A stretch of 7,158 nucleotides of DNA. Source: Flavobacteriales bacterium (GTDB lineage: Bacteria; Bacteroidota; Bacteroidia; Flavobacteriales_E; Vicingaceae). A program made the position numbers and the translations under genes. Location of the stretch: NCBI GenBank assembly GCA_002402165.1, contig NVVI01000003.1:41031-48188 (forward strand), written 5' to 3'. Position 1 is the stretch's first letter. Every line of letters begins with the position of its first letter. Under the pieces are notes generated by a model. That model was not told the origin of the DNA. It worked only from the letters and a program-made list of their open reading frames with translations, and did no database searches. Positions 5,590 through 7,158 of the stretch are shown piece by piece.

Positions 5590-7158
5590 ATGGTTTTAGA
5601 ATTAGTTGATTGGATTATCGTTGTTGTCTTTCTAGGTATCACTTTATTTATTGGATTAAAATTTAAAAATAAAGCAAGTGGTTCTCTTACCGATTTCTTT
5701 TTAGCAGGTCGAAATTTGCCTTGGTATATTGCTGGAATTTCTATGGTAGCCACCACTTTTGCTGCTGACACACCATTATGGGTAGCAGAAGTAGTTAGAA
5801 AAAATGGTATTTCTGGAAACTGGCTTTGGTGGAATATGTTAATTGGCGGAATGCTTACTACCTTCTTTTTTGCAAAAATGTGGCGAAAAGCAAATGTACT
5901 AACTGAATTAGAATTTTTAGAACTTCGATATTCTGGAAAAGCTGCAAAGCTCTTTAGGAAATTTAAATCCGTTTACCTTGGTGTATTTTTTAACACCATA
6001 ATCATAGGCTGGGTTAATGCTGCTATGATAAAAATTTTAATGATTTTTTTAGATGTTGATTATCAAACCGCATTTATGTACATAGGTGTTTTAATGGTTT
6101 TAATTGCTATCTATGCTTCTCTTTCAGGGTTGTTAGGCGTTGCCATTACAGATGCTGTTCAATTTATTTTGGCAATGACTGGTTGTATTATTCTAGCAGT
6201 TATTATGCTTAACTCTGAGCAAGTGGGTGGTGTTGCTGGTTTAAAAGAAAAACTTCCTGAATGGCGTTTTGATTTCTTCCCAAATATAAACAGTACAGGT
6301 TCTGCAATTGGCACATTTGGATTAACTATAGGTGCTTTCTTCTCTTTTATAGCTATTCAATGGTGGGCAAGCTGGTATCCTGGTAACGAGCCTGGTGGTG
6401 GTGGCTATATTTCTCAACGAATGATGAGTACTAAAAACGAAAAACATGCTGTTTTTGCTACTTTATTTTTCCAAATAGCACATTATGCTCTTCGCCCATG
6501 GCCATGGATTGTAGTTGGCCTATGTGCAATAGTTGTTTATCCAGATTTAGCAATGAATGAAGCTGGCAATGGATTTGTAATGGCTATGAGAGATTTTATG
6601 CCAACAGGATTAAGAGGCCTTTTATTCACTGCATTTTTAGGGGCTTATATGAGTACAATTTCTACTCAATTAAATTGGGGTGCAAGTTATTTAACCAACG
6701 ATTTATACAAAAGACATATTGAAGAAAACGGAAAGGAAATAAGCCAAAAACAATTAGTTAAGGTTGGTAGAATATTTACAGTAGTTATTATGGTAATAGC
6801 TTTAGTAATTACTTCTTTTATTGATACCATAGATGGGGCAGCACGTTTTCTGATTGCTTCTTCTGCTGGTTTGGGAGCCGTTTTAATACTTCGTTGGTAT
6901 TGGAGCAGAATTAATATATGGAGTGAAATTTCTGCTACTCTTGCTCCTATAATTGGATATACACTTAGTAAATTTGTTCTTGCTCCTATGCTTGATGTGG
7001 AAATAGGTCCGGATGAAATTCAGAATAATTTTATAGCAAATGAAGGCATATTACTATGCACCACTTTATTTACAACAATAGTTTGGTTATTAGTGACATA
7101 TTTAACAAAACCTGAAAGCGATGAAACCTTAAAAAAATTCTATATTCAAGTTGAACCT
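5590..7158 (+). CDS. sodium:solute symporter family transporter (3' end beyond window)
   Basis: An uninterrupted frame of 523 codons from ATG 5590 to the window edge without a stop, so the C-terminus is missing. An in-frame TGA at 5560-5562 and no other ATG in between fix the start. It is a multi-spanning SSS-family (LeuT-fold) secondary transporter that couples Na+ influx to solute uptake across the inner membrane. Visible features are FFLAGRNLPWYIAGISMVATTFAADT at 36-61 (TM1-2 region), LSGLLGVAITDAVQFILAM at 178-196, WWASWYPGNEPGGGGYISQR at 258-277, and MSTISTQLNWGASYLTNDLY at 354-373, where the Ser/Thr cluster (Ser355, Ser358, Thr359) corresponds to the usual Na+ site helix. About 12 or more helices are predicted. 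Substrate cannot be inferred: relatives carry amino acids, sugars or organic acids. Ending on LKKFYIQVEP suggests several dozen further residues outside the window. It is divergent from the DUF58 gene. Confidence 0.92.
   Translation, partial: MVLELVDWIIVVVFLGITLFIGLKFKNKASGSLTDFFLAGRNLPWYIAGISMVATTFAADTPLWVAEVVRKNGISGNWLWWNMLIGGMLTTFFFAKMWRKANVLTELEFLELRYSGKAAKLFRKFKSVYLGVFFNTIIIGWVNAAMIKILMIFLDVDYQTAFMYIGVLMVLIAIYASLSGLLGVAITDAVQFILAMTGCIILAVIMLNSEQVGGVAGLKEKLPEWRFDFFPNINSTGSAIGTFGLTIGAFFSFIAIQWWASWYPGNEPGGGGYISQRMMSTKNEKHAVFATLFFQIAHYALRPWPWIVVGLCAIVVYPDLAMNEAGNGFVMAMRDFMPTGLRGLLFTAFLGAYMSTISTQLNWGASYLTNDLYKRHIEENGKEISQKQLVKVGRIFTVVIMVIALVITSFIDTIDGAARFLIASSAGLGAVLILRWYWSRINIWSEISATLAPIIGYTLSKFVLAPMLDVEIGPDEIQNNFIANEGILLCTTLFTTIVWLLVTYLTKPESDETLKKFYIQVEP

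Noticed and set aside
5577..5771. Minus-strand open frame of 64 codons
   Set aside because: Antisense to the start of the symporter gene, which has an unmistakable family match in the other direction.

Overview
The window is AT-rich (roughly 30 percent G+C by eye) and looks like a chromosomal segment of a Bacteroidota bacterium, probably of the Flavobacteriia type. Three things support this: promoter elements of the TTTG-N19-TAnnTTTG type (clearest upstream of the tRNA gene), start codons preceded by A/T-rich leaders without a Shine-Dalgarno sequence, and best-fitting protein families (TfoX N-domain protein, DoxX, cyt-b5-less acyl-lipid desaturase, DUF58, Na+:solute symporter) that are common together in that phylum. 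No phage, insertion sequence, CRISPR array or integrase is visible. The segment reads as housekeeping or accessory chromosome rather than a mobile island.

Layout. Positions 1-1545 (plus strand) hold a tightly spaced run: the tail of an upstream gene, a small TfoX/Sxy N-terminal-domain protein, an exported protein with a Lys/Gly-only tail, a four-helix DoxX membrane protein and then, overlapping the DoxX stop codon by ATGA, a decayed MOSC-domain gene. The decayed gene keeps recognisable N- and C-terminal coding stretches but has lost its middle and carries frameshifts. Positions 1565-1650 form a promoter region with two copies of TAATTAATTAA around a -7-like element, leading into a membrane fatty-acid desaturase (1650-2741) with the three histidine boxes of the front-end (QxxHH) type.

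Positions 2709-4310 are on the minus strand or non-coding: a small unrecognised gene convergent with and overlapping the desaturase end, a short residual open stretch, and a secreted DNA/RNA non-specific endonuclease (DRGH type). The endonuclease start should be placed at 3982. Upstream of it lies a cluster of CTGAAACAT repeats, two of them forming a perfect palindrome. Next come a rho-independent terminator, a tRNA-Asp(GTC) gene with a near-perfect Bacteroidetes promoter, and a DUF58 (von Willebrand A-like) protein, all on the minus strand.

From 5590 a sodium:solute symporter gene runs on the plus strand, divergent from DUF58, and is cut by the window edge. Functionally the window covers membrane lipid modification (desaturase), solute uptake (symporter), extracellular nucleic-acid degradation (nuclease) and translation (tRNA-Asp). 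There is no sign that these form one pathway. I found no convincing new multi-gene system. The most informative observations are the MOSC gene remnant, the cationic-tail exported protein, and the repeat clusters upstream of the nuclease and the desaturase.
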